Of a stretch of 40,038 nt of DNA, positions 31,961-40,038 are shown in pieces. The stretch is from contig JAEYZI010000055.1 of assembly GCA_023428065.1 (NCBI GenBank), forward strand, positions 1 to 40,038, written 5' to 3'. The translations under genes and the position numbers were made by a program. The first letter of the stretch is position 1; the number at the start of each line of letters is the position of its first letter. The notes under the pieces are model-generated. The model was not told the origin of the DNA. It saw nothing but the letters and a program-made list of their open reading frames with translations, and did no database searches. This stretch comes from Actinomycetes bacterium. Its GTDB lineage: Bacteria > Actinomycetota > Actinomycetes > Actinomycetales > Microbacteriaceae.

Positions 31961-32010
31961 TCGCTCTTGTAAAGCGAGGGTCGTCGGTTCGAATCCGACA
32001 GGAGGCTCCA
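31961..32010 (+). pseudogene. att core, right copy, and 3' half of the split tRNA-Thr(TGT) gene
   Basis: 31961-31972 repeats the core TCGCTCTTGTAA. AGCGA (31973-31977), the variable loop, the T arm GTCGGTTCGAATCCGAC, the acceptor AGGAGGC and an encoded CCA (32008-32010) follow. Bases before 31961 do not form an acceptor 5' strand or D arm, so this half cannot mature alone. Confidence 0.9.
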
Positions 32011-32024
32011 CGGAACGGAGGGTG

Positions 32025-32996
32025 ATGTCGCACGAGCACGCGGCGCGTCCCCTCGTGACGGCGATCGCGGTCGTGGCCGCCGTCGCCGTCGGCGGTTTCA
32101 TCGCCCTGCAGCCCCGCATCAACGGAGAGCTCGCCCTCGAGCTCGGCGACGGCGTGCTCGCCGCCCTCATCTCGTTCGGCACGGGAACGCTCGGCTGCGG
32201 CATCGCGCTGCTCGGCTGGCGCCCGGGGCGTCGGGGCCTCGGCCGCATCCGCGACGCCGTGCGGGAGGGGCGGATGTCGCCCTGGTTCCTGTTCGGCGGG
32301 GTCGCGGGCGCGCTCATGGTGCTCTCGCAGGGACTCACGGCCGCGATCCTCGGCGTCGCCCTCTTCACCGTGGCCCTCGTCGGGGGTCAGACGATCGGAT
32401 CGCTCCTCGTCGACCGGCGCGGTGTCGGCACGATGCCCGCGAAGCCGCTCACGGCGCCCCGCCTCGTGGGCGCCCTCCTCGCGATCGCGGCCGTCGGCTG
32501 GGCCGTCTCGGACCGCCTCGCGGGCGACGTGCCGTGGTGGATGCTCGTGCTCCCGCTCGTGGCGGGCGCGGGCACCGCCTGGCAGCAGGCCGTCAACGGT
32601 CAGCTGCGCGGGCAGTCGGGCTCGGTGCTGAGCGCGACGTTCGTGAGCTTCCTCGCGGGAACGGCGGCCCTCGCCCTCGCCGCGGTCGTCGACCTCGCCC
32701 TCGCAGGACCGCCCGCCGCGTTCCCGACCTCGCCGTGGCTCTACACGGGCGGGCTCGTCGGCATCGTGTTCGTCGCCGGCGCCGCGGCGATCGTGCCGCT
32801 CACGGGCGTGCTGCTCTTCGGCCTCGCGACGATCGCGGGGCAGCTGACGGTCGCCGTGCTGCTCGACCTGCTCCTGCCGGTCGCGGATACCGGGGTCGAC
32901 GCGGCGACGATCGGCGGCGCCGCGCTCGCGATCCTCGCGGTCGGGGTGGCGTCGCTCCGCCGACCCGCCCCCCGCGAGCGGCGCAGCGCCGACTGA
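32025..32996 (+). CDS. DMT-superfamily transporter, DUF606/YdcZ type
   Basis: 323 aa with about ten hydrophobic segments arranged as two similar halves; each half opens with a pattern such as GGFIALQPRINGELA or GTAWQQAVNGQLRG, the DUF606 repeat. LVGGQTIGSLLVD is another family feature. Paired-domain DUF606 proteins are inner-membrane transporters of unknown substrate. ATG 32025 is preceded by GGAGG; GTG 32022 is an alternative start. The gene begins only 14 bases after the tRNA 3' end, so it may be served by read-through from the tRNA locus, now separated from its promoter by the island. Confidence 0.85.
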   Translation: MSHEHAARPLVTAIAVVAAVAVGGFIALQPRINGELALELGDGVLAALISFGTGTLGCGIALLGWRPGRRGLGRIRDAVREGRMSPWFLFGGVAGALMVLSQGLTAAILGVALFTVALVGGQTIGSLLVDRRGVGTMPAKPLTAPRLVGALLAIAAVGWAVSDRLAGDVPWWMLVLPLVAGAGTAWQQAVNGQLRGQSGSVLSATFVSFLAGTAALALAAVVDLALAGPPAAFPTSPWLYTGGLVGIVFVAGAAAIVPLTGVLLFGLATIAGQLTVAVLLDLLLPVADTGVDAATIGGAALAILAVGVASLRRPAPRERRSAD

Positions 32997-33005
32997 GGAA
33001 CCCTC

Positions 33006-33011
33006 TAGGGT
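33006..33011 (+). promoter_or_regulatory. leaderless-type -10 element (TAGGGT)
   Basis: TAGGGT ends 6 bases before ATG 33018. Confidence 0.55.
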
Positions 33012-33017
33012 CGTGGC

Positions 33018-33458
33018 ATGCCCGCGCGCACCCGGATCCTCGCATCCTCCCTCATCGTCATCCTCCTCGGCAGCCTCGCGGCGTGCAGCGCCCCGCCCGT
33101 CGCGGTCGAGGAGCTCGGAGCGGGCGGCCAGACCGCCGGCGTCGAGGTCGCCGTGGACGGCCCCTCGACCGTCACCTTCCGTCGCATCACGCTGCAGCCG
33201 GGCGCTGGCACCGGGGAGCACTGCCACCACGGTCAGCTCATCGCCGTCGTCGAGCAGGGCACCTTCACGCACCGTGCCCCCGTGTACCCGAGCGGCGAGC
33301 ACGTGTACACGGCGGGGGAGTCGATCATCGAGGGCGCCGACTACCTGCACGAGGGCGTCAACCTGGGCGACGAGCCCGTCGTGCTGCTCGTCACCTACGT
33401 GACCGAGGAGGGCGAGCCGCTCGCCGAGACCGACCCCGCCAGGTGCGACGAGGGCTAG
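33018..33458 (+). CDS. cupin-domain lipoprotein
   Basis: 146 aa. Signal peptide with lipobox L20-A21-A22-C23. The mature part is a small cupin barrel: GEHCHHGQLIAVVEQGTFTH carries candidate metal-binding histidines, and YLHEGVNLGDEPVVLLVTYV forms the second cupin motif. Such exported cupins have no well-defined role. The start is leaderless. A single cupin without catalytic partners suggests ligand or metal binding. Confidence 0.82.
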   Translation: MPARTRILASSLIVILLGSLAACSAPPVAVEELGAGGQTAGVEVAVDGPSTVTFRRITLQPGAGTGEHCHHGQLIAVVEQGTFTHRAPVYPSGEHVYTAGESIIEGADYLHEGVNLGDEPVVLLVTYVTEEGEPLAETDPARCDEG

Positions 33459-33518
33459 CATCGCGCACCCCGCCGGGGGCAGGATGGGGGCGGCATCCCG
33501 AGCGAAGGGAGCACCACC

Positions 33519-34211
33519 ATGAGCACCACCCCCCGCGCAGAGAGCGTCGTGCTCGTGCACGGCGCGTATGCGGACGGATCCTCGTGGAGCGGGGTCATCC
33601 CCCTCCTCCAGGACGCCGGCCTCGACGTCATCGCCGTGCAGAATCCGCTCACGACGCTCGACGACGACGCGGCCGCCACCCGCCGGGCCATCGCCCGCGC
33701 CACCGGCCCCGTCGTGCTCGCCGGCCACTCCTGGGCCGGCACCGTCATCTCCGAGACCGGCGGCGACGAGAAGGTCTCCGCCCTCGTCTACATCGCGGCC
33801 CGCGCCCCCGACGCCGGCGAGGACTACGGCGCCCTCGCGGGTCGATTCCCCACCCCGCCCGCCACCGCGGGACTCGTGCACGCCGACGGCTTCGCGCAAC
33901 TGTCCGAGAGCGCCTTCCTCTCCGACTTCGCGAACGGCGTCGACGAGCGCACCGCACGCGCGCTCTACGCCGTGCAGGGCCCCATCTCCGATGGGCTTTT
34001 CGGCTCGCGCACGACCCAGGCGGCCTGGCACGACAAGCCGACCTTCTACGCGATCTCGCGCGAGGACCGCACGACCTCTCCCGAGCTCGAGCGCTTCCTC
34101 GCCGACCGGATGGGCGCCCGCACGGTCGAGCTCGACAGCGGCCACCTCTCGCTCGTCTCGCATCCGCAGGAGGTCGCGGCCCTCATCCTCGAGGCGGCCG
34201 GGCGCGGCTGA
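33519..34211 (+). CDS. alpha/beta hydrolase (small esterase type)
   Basis: 230 aa. LVHGAYADGSSWSGV at 12-26 provides the oxyanion segment; the nucleophile elbow is GHSWAG. The C-terminal ELDSGHLSLVSHPQEVA supplies the catalytic histidine. This group resembles small ester hydrolases often annotated as alpha/beta hydrolases acting on aromatic esters; the substrate is not known. GAAGGGAG 8 bases before ATG is a strong ribosome-binding site. It converges on the nitroreductase gene with a 3-bp gap. Confidence 0.87.
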   Translation: MSTTPRAESVVLVHGAYADGSSWSGVIPLLQDAGLDVIAVQNPLTTLDDDAAATRRAIARATGPVVLAGHSWAGTVISETGGDEKVSALVYIAARAPDAGEDYGALAGRFPTPPATAGLVHADGFAQLSESAFLSDFANGVDERTARALYAVQGPISDGLFGSRTTQAAWHDKPTFYAISREDRTTSPELERFLADRMGARTVELDSGHLSLVSHPQEVAALILEAAGRG

Positions 34212-34214
34212 GCC

Positions 34215-34769
34215 TCAGAGGCTCGTGAGGTGCTTCTTCGCGGGCACCGGGGAGCGGCGTCCGCTCTTCTTCTCGGGCCTCGCCCCGACGTAGAGCCAGC
34301 CGAGCAGCCGCTCGTCGGGCTCGAGGCCGTGCGCGCGATGCACCGCGGCGGTTCGCGTGTACGGACCCGTGCGCCACATGACGCCCCAGCCCGCCTCGTC
34401 GAGCAGCAGGCTCAGGGCGTGCGCCACACCGGATGCCACCGCCTCCTGCTCCCAGTCGGGCACCTTGGCGCTCGGCCGCGGAGACACGACGATCGCGAGC
34501 AGGAGCGGGGCGCGCAACGGCTTGCGCGCGAGCTTCTCGGCGTCGGGACCGGCCGCCTCCGCGCCCTCCGCGATCGCCCGTCCGACGCGCTCGCGCGCCT
34601 CGCCGCGGATCGCGATGACACGCCAGGGCCGCAGCGCCGCGTGGTCGGCGACCGTGCCCGCGACCTCGATGGCGCGCAGGAGCTCCTTGTCACTCGGGGC
34701 GTCGTCGCCGACCGAGGAGTGGGACCGCCGCCGCAGCATCGCCTCGGCGGCGGAGCCCCGCTTGCCCAT
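34215..34769 (-). CDS. nitroreductase-family flavoprotein
   Basis: 184 aa from ATG 34769. RRRSHSSVGDDAPSDKELLRAI at the N-terminus gives the FMN-phosphate-binding arginine/serine region; HAALRPWRVIAIRG and SGVAHALSLLLDEAGWGVMWRTG follow as in the family, and GWLYVGARP closes the FMN fold. It probably reduces nitro- or quinone-type compounds with NAD(P)H. It starts 2 bases after the msrB stop and so belongs to an msrB-nitroreductase operon that suggests oxidative stress repair. Confidence 0.86.
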   Translation of the reverse strand: MGKRGSAAEAMLRRRSHSSVGDDAPSDKELLRAIEVAGTVADHAALRPWRVIAIRGEARERVGRAIAEGAEAAGPDAEKLARKPLRAPLLLAIVVSPRPSAKVPDWEQEAVASGVAHALSLLLDEAGWGVMWRTGPYTRTAAVHRAHGLEPDERLLGWLYVGARPEKKSGRRSPVPAKKHLTSL

Positions 34770-34771
34770 CG

Positions 34772-35200
34772 TCAGCTCTCGGCGGGGGCGGCCTCGCCGT
34801 CGCCCTCGGCCTGGAAGCCGAGCGAGAGCGAGTTCATGCAGTAGCGCAGCCCCGTGGGGGTGCCGAAACCGTCGTCGAAGACGTGGCCCAGGTGCCCGCC
34901 GCAGTTCGCGCAGCGCACTTCGGTGCGCACCATCCCGAGCGAGCGGTCCTCGATGAGCTCGACGGCATCCGGGTTCACCGAGTCGTAGAAGCTCGGCCAG
35001 CCGCAGCCGGAGTCGAACTTCGTGCCGCTCTTGAACAGCTCGGCGCCGCACGCCGCACACGTGTAGAGGCCCGCGCGGTGCTCGTCGAGCAGCTCGCCCG
35101 TCCAGGCCCGCTCGGTGCCCGCCTGCCGCAGCACGCGGTAGCGGTCCTCGCCGAGCTCCTCACGCCACTGCTCGTCCGTCTTGGTGACCTTGTAGCCCAT
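34772..35200 (-). CDS. msrB: peptide methionine (R)-S-oxide reductase MsrB
   Basis: 142 aa from ATG 35200, with GAAGGGAA upstream; an extra 7 residues upstream are unlikely. Zn is held by C48/C51 and C97/C100 (CAAC, CANC). The catalytic Cys is C121 in RYCMNS, and GCGWPSF at 65-71 carries C66 as a possible resolving cysteine. It repairs the R-epimer of methionine sulfoxide. A -10-like TAGGAT is at 35225-35220 on the minus strand. Confidence 0.96.
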   Translation of the reverse strand: MGYKVTKTDEQWREELGEDRYRVLRQAGTERAWTGELLDEHRAGLYTCAACGAELFKSGTKFDSGCGWPSFYDSVNPDAVELIEDRSLGMVRTEVRCANCGGHLGHVFDDGFGTPTGLRYCMNSLSLGFQAEGDGEAAPAES

Positions 35201-35294
35201 CGCGTTCCCTTCCTCGCACATCCTAGGTACCCGTCAGGGGCGCCCGCTGAGGTCAACGTCGCGGGACGACTCCGAGTTCCCGCATGATGGCCCC

Positions 35295-36308
35295 ATGTCC
35301 GACGAGACCCGCGCCTGGTACCTGCGGGCGGCACGGGAGCTCGCGGCGACCTCCGCGCGGCAGGTCGAGTGGTGCCTCGGCGTCGCGGACGACCCCCGCA
35401 TGCTCGGGCTCCTCGACACCCTCCCGCATGCCGCGCGGCAGCCGTCGCTGCTGTTCGCCGTGGCCGCGTGGCTCGGCGCGCCCGACGCGCCCTACCTGGA
35501 GTGGGCGGATGCCGTGCTCGCGCGCTCAGCGGAGCTCGCGCGCGAGCTCCCGCGCCGCCGCGTGCAGACCAACGAGCCGGGACGGTGTGTGCCCCTCGTC
35601 GTCGCCCTCGACCGCATCCCGGGACCGCTCGCCCTCGTGGAGCTCGGCGCGTCCGCGGGCCTGTGCCTGCTGCCGGAACGCTACGGCTACCGCGTGCGGA
35701 CGGGGGACGGCGTGGGCACCCTCGGCGACGGCGCCCCCGTGCTCGAGGCGCGCGTCGACGACGCGGCGCTGGTGCCGCACGCTCTTCCCGACATCCGGTG
35801 GCGGCGCGGTGTCGACCTCGCCCCGCTCGACGTCGACGACCCCGACGACGTCCGCTGGCTCGAGGCATCCCTGCCGCCGGACCGCCCGGATCGCGTCGCC
35901 CGCCTGCGACGCGCGATCGAGACGGCGCGTGCCGACCCGCCCCTCGTGCGTGCGGGCGACGCCCTCGGGACGCTCGCCTCCGCCGCGGCGGAGGCACCGC
36001 CCGACGCGACCCTCGTCGTCGCCTCCCTCGGCACCGCCGTGTACCTGCCGCCCTCCGAACGTGAGGGGCTGCTCGCCGCGATCGCCGCCGTCGGCGCGCG
36101 GGCGGTCACCTTCGAGGCGCGCGGCGCCCTGCCCCGCGTCGCCGAGCGCTGGGACGCGCTCGCGCGCGAGGGCCAGGCGGATGCCGACGCCGCCTTCGTG
36201 CTCGCCCTCGACGGCGAGCCGCTCGCCTCGGGCACCCCGCACGGCGACGTCCTGCGAGCTGCCGGTCCCTCCGCGGGTCGCGCGGGCGCCGAGGCGTCGC
36301 GCTCCTAG
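35295..36308 (+). CDS. DUF2332 protein
   Basis: 337 aa. N-terminal helical region, QPSLLFAVAAWLGAP, QTNEPGRCVPLVVALDRIPGP-like segment, then LVELGASAGLCLLPERYGYR (about residues 117-136), the most conserved block of DUF2332, which looks like a SAM-type glycine loop. Later DATLVVASLGTAVYLPPSER. Biochemical role unknown; the glycine loop hints at a methyltransferase-like fold. The start follows CATGAT by 6 bases, a weaker version of the leaderless pattern in this window. Confidence 0.85.
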   Translation: MSDETRAWYLRAARELAATSARQVEWCLGVADDPRMLGLLDTLPHAARQPSLLFAVAAWLGAPDAPYLEWADAVLARSAELARELPRRRVQTNEPGRCVPLVVALDRIPGPLALVELGASAGLCLLPERYGYRVRTGDGVGTLGDGAPVLEARVDDAALVPHALPDIRWRRGVDLAPLDVDDPDDVRWLEASLPPDRPDRVARLRRAIETARADPPLVRAGDALGTLASAAAEAPPDATLVVASLGTAVYLPPSEREGLLAAIAAVGARAVTFEARGALPRVAERWDALAREGQADADAAFVLALDGEPLASGTPHGDVLRAAGPSAGRAGAEASRS

Positions 36309-36311
36309 GCT
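36306..36311 (+). promoter_or_regulatory. -10 element TAGGCT of the DUF3263-LytR_C operon
   Basis: TAGGCT overlaps the TAG stop codon of the DUF2332 gene. The predicted leader of about 27 bases contains AGGAGG (36333-36338). Confidence 0.5.
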
Positions 36312-36344
36312 GGCGTGGGTCCCGACCGGCTGAGGAGGTGGCGC

Positions 36345-36650
36345 GTGTCCGCGAACCCGGGGGCGGTGCGCCGCGCATCCGCCGACGAGCTCGACCCCTT
36401 CTCGGTGCGCGTGCTCGAGTTCGAGGACACCTGGGCGGGGCGCACGGGGGCGAAGGCCTCCGCGATCCGCGCCGAGTTCGATGTGGCGCCTGCACGCTAC
36501 TATCAGCTTCTGTCGGCCATACTCGATTCGCCGGCTGCGCTGCGCCACGACCCACTTCTGGTGCGCCGACTGCAGCGCGTGCGGGATGCCCGGGTGGCTG
36601 CCCGCGCTTCCCGAACGTTCTCCACCTCGACCCAGGACCCGACCGACTAG
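36345..36650 (+). CDS. DUF3263 helix-turn-helix protein
   Basis: 101 aa from GTG 36345, set by AGGAGG 6 bases upstream. SVRVLEFEDTWAGRTGAKASAI followed by FDVAPARYYQLLSAIL and ALRHDPLLVRRLQRVRDAR matches the actinobacterial DUF3263 family, which has a helix-turn-helix-like core. Function not established. Its stop codon directly abuts the next ATG, so the two are translationally coupled, a pairing also familiar in other actinobacteria. Confidence 0.87.
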   Translation: MSANPGAVRRASADELDPFSVRVLEFEDTWAGRTGAKASAIRAEFDVAPARYYQLLSAILDSPAALRHDPLLVRRLQRVRDARVAARASRTFSTSTQDPTD

Positions 36651-37223
36651 ATGGCCAGCTTCCCCCGCGACCGCTTCGACGACATCCCCTCCGGGGTCGA
36701 CCGCGTCGGTGCACACCGCTCGCCCCGCAAGCGCGGCCGCGGGTGGATCGCGTTCGCGTGGGCAGTGCTCGCCACGGCGGTGCTCGTCGTCGTGGGCCTG
36801 CTCGCCCTCTCGACCCTCGACTCGCGATTCGAGCTGCCGTTCGGGGGCGAGACCCCCACCGAGACCCCGACGCCGACCGTCGTCGAGACGGCGGATCCCG
36901 TGACCGATCCCGCATCGCTCGACCCGGCCTACCTCGAGGGCCTCACGCTCGCCGTGCTCAACGGCACGCCGACCCAGGGCCTCTCGAACACGGCCGGCGA
37001 CCAGATCGCGGGCGCTGGATGGCCGAACCCGAGCCGTGCCGCGGCCTCCAACACGGAGGAGCCGACGACGATCGTCTACTACTCCAACCCCGACGACGAG
37101 GGTGCCGCGCGCGGCATCGCGCTGCTCGTCGGCGCGAGCGACGTGCAGCTCTCCGACGCGTTCCCGGTCGCCGCGATCACGGTCGTGCTCGGCGCCGACT
37201 ACGTTCCGCCGGCCGCCGGCTGA
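36651..37223 (+). CDS. LytR_C-domain membrane protein
   Basis: 190 aa. Cytoplasmic basic N-terminus (1-30), one transmembrane helix (about 31-54), a Pro-Thr spacer (62-77), then a LytR C-terminal domain (about 90-185) with LTLAVLNGTPTQGLSNTAGDQI and TIVYYSNPDDEGAARGIALLVG. The domain is found alone or after LytR-CpsA-Psr glycopolymer ligases in actinobacterial envelopes. Here the ligase domain is absent, so a wall-associated accessory role is likely. Confidence 0.87.
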   Translation: MASFPRDRFDDIPSGVDRVGAHRSPRKRGRGWIAFAWAVLATAVLVVVGLLALSTLDSRFELPFGGETPTETPTPTVVETADPVTDPASLDPAYLEGLTLAVLNGTPTQGLSNTAGDQIAGAGWPNPSRAAASNTEEPTTIVYYSNPDDEGAARGIALLVGASDVQLSDAFPVAAITVVLGADYVPPAAG

Positions 37224-37407
37224 CCGGCTCTCAACGCCGCCCGACGGGGCGCCGTGTTACGCCGATGTTTAATCTGCGTTGAATCTTGCGCACGGGGCCG
37301 TCTTTCGGCCGTCCGGCCCGGATTCCGGAGGCATCCGCTCGCTAGCATCGCTCCGATGCGCCGCGCCCCGAGGGCGGCGCTGCGGCACGACAGCAGGGAG
37401 CACGACC

Positions 37408-37608
37408 ATGGCCAACGGAACCGTGAAGTGGTTCAACGCGGAGAAGGGCTTCGGGTTCATCACGATGGACGGGGGGCAGGACGTCTTCGTCCACTACTCC
37501 GCGATCGACATGCCCGGCTACAAGGTGCTCGAGGAGGGACAGCCCGTCACCTTCGAGCTCGGAAGCGGCGCCAAGGGCCCGCAGGCCGAGACCGTGCGCC
37601 CCGTCTGA
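37408..37608 (+). CDS. cspA: cold-shock-domain protein
   Basis: 66 aa, a single cold-shock domain. RNP1 KGFGFI at 13-18 and RNP2 VFVHY at 26-30 bind single-stranded nucleic acid. AGCAGGGAG upstream is the ribosome-binding site. The 184-bp gap before it (37224-37407) carries small hairpins such as CGCCC/GGGCG (37238-37251) and GGCCG/CGGCC (near 37303-37317), suggesting a structured leader as in other csp mRNAs. The gene symbol follows the general family name. Confidence 0.93.
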   Translation: MANGTVKWFNAEKGFGFITMDGGQDVFVHYSAIDMPGYKVLEEGQPVTFELGSGAKGPQAETVRPV

Positions 37609-37658
37609 CGCGTGCGGGACGCGCCGGGGATGGCGCGGTCTGCATCTTCGCGTCGCCC

Positions 37659-37664
37659 TAACAT
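37659..37664 (+). promoter_or_regulatory. leaderless-type -10 element (TAACAT)
   Basis: TAACAT ends 7 bases before ATG 37672. It overlaps the alternative ATG 37663, which argues for the downstream start. Confidence 0.55.
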
Positions 37665-37671
37665 GTCGCTC

Positions 37672-38709
37672 ATGGAATGGGGCCGACGCCGAATCTCGAC
37701 GGCCGTCGCCCTCCTCGCGGCCGCCGGATTGGTGGGCTGCACGGCGGCGGAGTCCGCCCCGATGCCCACCCCGACGCCGAGCTACACCTCGCACTACGAG
37801 ACGCCCGCGCCGGTGGTCTACGCGCCCCTCACGGGACTTCCCGTCGACGATCCGGCGCGCCTCGCACGACCCTCGCTCGCGGCCAAGGTCGACAACCACT
37901 GGAACGCCCGCCCGCAGGTGGGGCTGCAGTTCACCGACATCGTGTTCGAGGAGCTCGTGGAGGGCGGCCTCACCCGGTACGTCGCGGTGTGGCATTCGGA
38001 CGTGCCGGCCGAGATCGGCCCGATCCGCTCCATCCGTCCGATGGATCCGGACATCATCTCGCCGCTCGGCGGCATCGTCGCCTACTCGGGCGGTCAGCAG
38101 CGCTTCGTGCAGCTCATGCGCTCGACCCCCGTCTACAACGCGATCCACGGCCAGTCGGACACGAACGACGTCATGTTCCGCACGAAGGACAAGGACTCGC
38201 CGCACAACGTGCTCGTGCGGGCGCCGGAGCTGCTCGCGATGCACCCCGAGATCGCCCCGCCCCCGCAGCAGTTCGCCTACGCCGACGCGCCCGCCGGAGC
38301 GACGGCGGCGCGCGAGGGCGGCGTCGTCGCGGGCGTCGATCTCGTGTTCGGCGGCTCCTCGCATCCGTCGTGGCGGTGGGATGCCGCCTCCGCGCGCTGG
38401 CTGCGCGCGCAGATGGGCGAGGCCGATCTCGACTCCGCGGGCGCGCAACTCGCGGCGGTCAACGTCGTCATCGTGCGGGTGCCCGTCTCGAACGATCTCG
38501 GCGTCCCGAAGACCGAGCTCATCGGGGGCGGCGAGGCGTGGGTGCTCTCCGGCGGGGGCATGGTGCACGCGAGCTGGTCCAAGCCGGAACGCACGGCCCC
38601 CATCCGCCTCGTCGACGACACGGGCGCGGTCGTGCGCCTCGCCCCCGGCAACACCTGGGTCGAGCTCGTGCCGCTCTCGGGTTCGGTCACGCCGATCGCT
38701 CCCGCCTGA
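37672..38709 (+). CDS. DUF3048 (YerB-like) lipoprotein
   Basis: 345 aa from ATG 37672. Signal peptide with lipobox L20-V21-G22-C23 and a Pro-Thr spacer. The DUF3048 N-terminal domain starts at about residue 48 (APLTGLPVDD) and includes AAKVDNHWNARPQVGLQFTD and EIGPIRSIRPMDPDI; the C-terminal domain covers about 205-340 with WVLSGGGMVHASWSK and PGNTWVELVP. This envelope lipoprotein family has no firm function. It lies between cspA and groEL on the same strand. Confidence 0.88.
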   Translation: MEWGRRRISTAVALLAAAGLVGCTAAESAPMPTPTPSYTSHYETPAPVVYAPLTGLPVDDPARLARPSLAAKVDNHWNARPQVGLQFTDIVFEELVEGGLTRYVAVWHSDVPAEIGPIRSIRPMDPDIISPLGGIVAYSGGQQRFVQLMRSTPVYNAIHGQSDTNDVMFRTKDKDSPHNVLVRAPELLAMHPEIAPPPQQFAYADAPAGATAAREGGVVAGVDLVFGGSSHPSWRWDAASARWLRAQMGEADLDSAGAQLAAVNVVIVRVPVSNDLGVPKTELIGGGEAWVLSGGGMVHASWSKPERTAPIRLVDDTGAVVRLAPGNTWVELVPLSGSVTPIAPA

Positions 38710-38755
38710 GTCCGGATGGGGCGCTCGCCGCCCCCGGATGCGCCCCTCGCCCGGC

Positions 38756-38784
38756 TTGCACTCGCCCGGGGCGAGTGCCAGACT
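38756..38784 (+). promoter_or_regulatory. CIRCE operator 1 and groEL promoter
   Basis: GCACTC (38758-38763), nine bases, GAGTGC (38773-38778) is a shortened CIRCE. TTGCAC (38756-38761) and CAGACT (38779-38784), 17 bp apart, form a plausible -35/-10 pair with the operator between and over them. Confidence 0.75.
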
Positions 38785-38789
38785 GATCC

Positions 38790-38816
38790 TTGGCACTCGC
38801 GATCAATGAGTGCCAA
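38790..38816 (+). promoter_or_regulatory. CIRCE operator 2
   Basis: TTGGCACTC (38790-38798), nine bases, GAGTGCCAA (38808-38816): a perfect 9-9-9 HrcA site just downstream of the -10. Confidence 0.9.
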
Positions 38817-38855
38817 TTCACTGTGGATCACGTCCGGGAGGGACGACACTAACCC

Positions 38856-40038
<1,183 letters not shown>

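Larger units (their letters stand above)
29731..31972. mobile_element. 2.24-kb insertion in the tRNA-Thr anticodon loop carrying a tRNA and a DUF262-HEPN pair
   Basis: The insert is bounded by the 12-bp repeat TCGCTCTTGTAA, one copy of which is counted inside it. It contains, in order, a repeat-rich left arm, a complete tRNA-Thr(TGT), the HEPN and DUF262 genes on the minus strand, and a repeat-bearing right arm with no gene (31729-31960). No integrase, recombinase or transposase gene is present, so movement would need help in trans. Composition is unlike the host: 31081-31140 has 32 G+C of 60 by hand count, against 47 of 60 at 39121-39180. A tRNA target, direct repeat, foreign composition and defence-like cargo together indicate a small genomic island. 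Confidence 0.85.

Noticed and set aside
29692..32010. a self-splicing intron in the tRNA-Thr anticodon loop
   Set aside because: The 12-bp direct repeat, antisense protein genes, internal tRNA and lack of recognisable intron core elements favour site-specific integration over a group I intron.
31956..34163. 735-codon minus-strand frame opposite the DUF606, cupin and hydrolase genes
   Set aside because: It is a low-complexity shadow. The plus-strand genes have start signals, signal peptides and catalytic motifs.

Overview
The window looks like a chromosome segment of a high-GC actinobacterium, most likely of the family Microbacteriaceae. The host genes are very GC-rich. The bifunctional IspDF, CarD, an orphan GlnR, SenX3/RegX3, PHO boxes made of 11-bp repeats, a DtxR-type iron box and many leaderless promoters (TANNNT 6-7 bases before the start codon) all fit. 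The assignment is inferred from gene content; no comparison was run.

Region 1-16 kb is centred on phosphate and nitrogen control. It holds pstS, mutT1 (Nudix plus histidine phosphatase) and ppk on the minus strand, then glnR. Next come a small-membrane-protein/nitrobindin-like/YgfZ/FUSC run, a methyltransferase, gpmA, a MarR-SDR operon with a palindromic operator, a hydrolase, phoU and senX3-regX3. Exact 11-bp-phased PHO boxes lie in front of pstS (two clear units plus a degenerate third) and phoU (three units). They tie these genes to the RegX3/PhoP response encoded in the same window.

Region 16-29.7 kb is the conserved carD-ispDF-cysS-rlmB block. It is interrupted on the opposite strand by a gene for a three-domain HtaA haem-binding surface protein with a near-consensus DtxR box. 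A haem-degrading-domain protein, an MMPL exporter, a DUF4032 kinase-like protein, an MsiK-type ABC ATPase with a structured leader, and a DsbA-like protein follow.

Region 29.7-32.0 kb is the standout. A tRNA-Thr(TGT) gene is cut in its anticodon loop by a 2.24-kb insert flanked by a 12-bp direct repeat. Neither side rebuilds the tRNA. The insert carries an intact, different tRNA-Thr(TGT), an overlapping pair encoding a DUF262 (GmrS-like) protein and a HEPN RNase-like protein, and repeated CGTGGGG motifs near both ends. No integrase is present, and base composition is visibly lower in GC. I read it as a small defence island that breaks an essential tRNA gene and brings its own replacement.

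Region 32-40 kb returns to ordinary chromosome: a DUF606-type transporter, a cupin lipoprotein, an alpha/beta hydrolase, nitroreductase-msrB, DUF2332, DUF3263-LytR_C, a cold-shock protein, a DUF3048 lipoprotein and groEL behind two CIRCE operators. groEL runs off the window.
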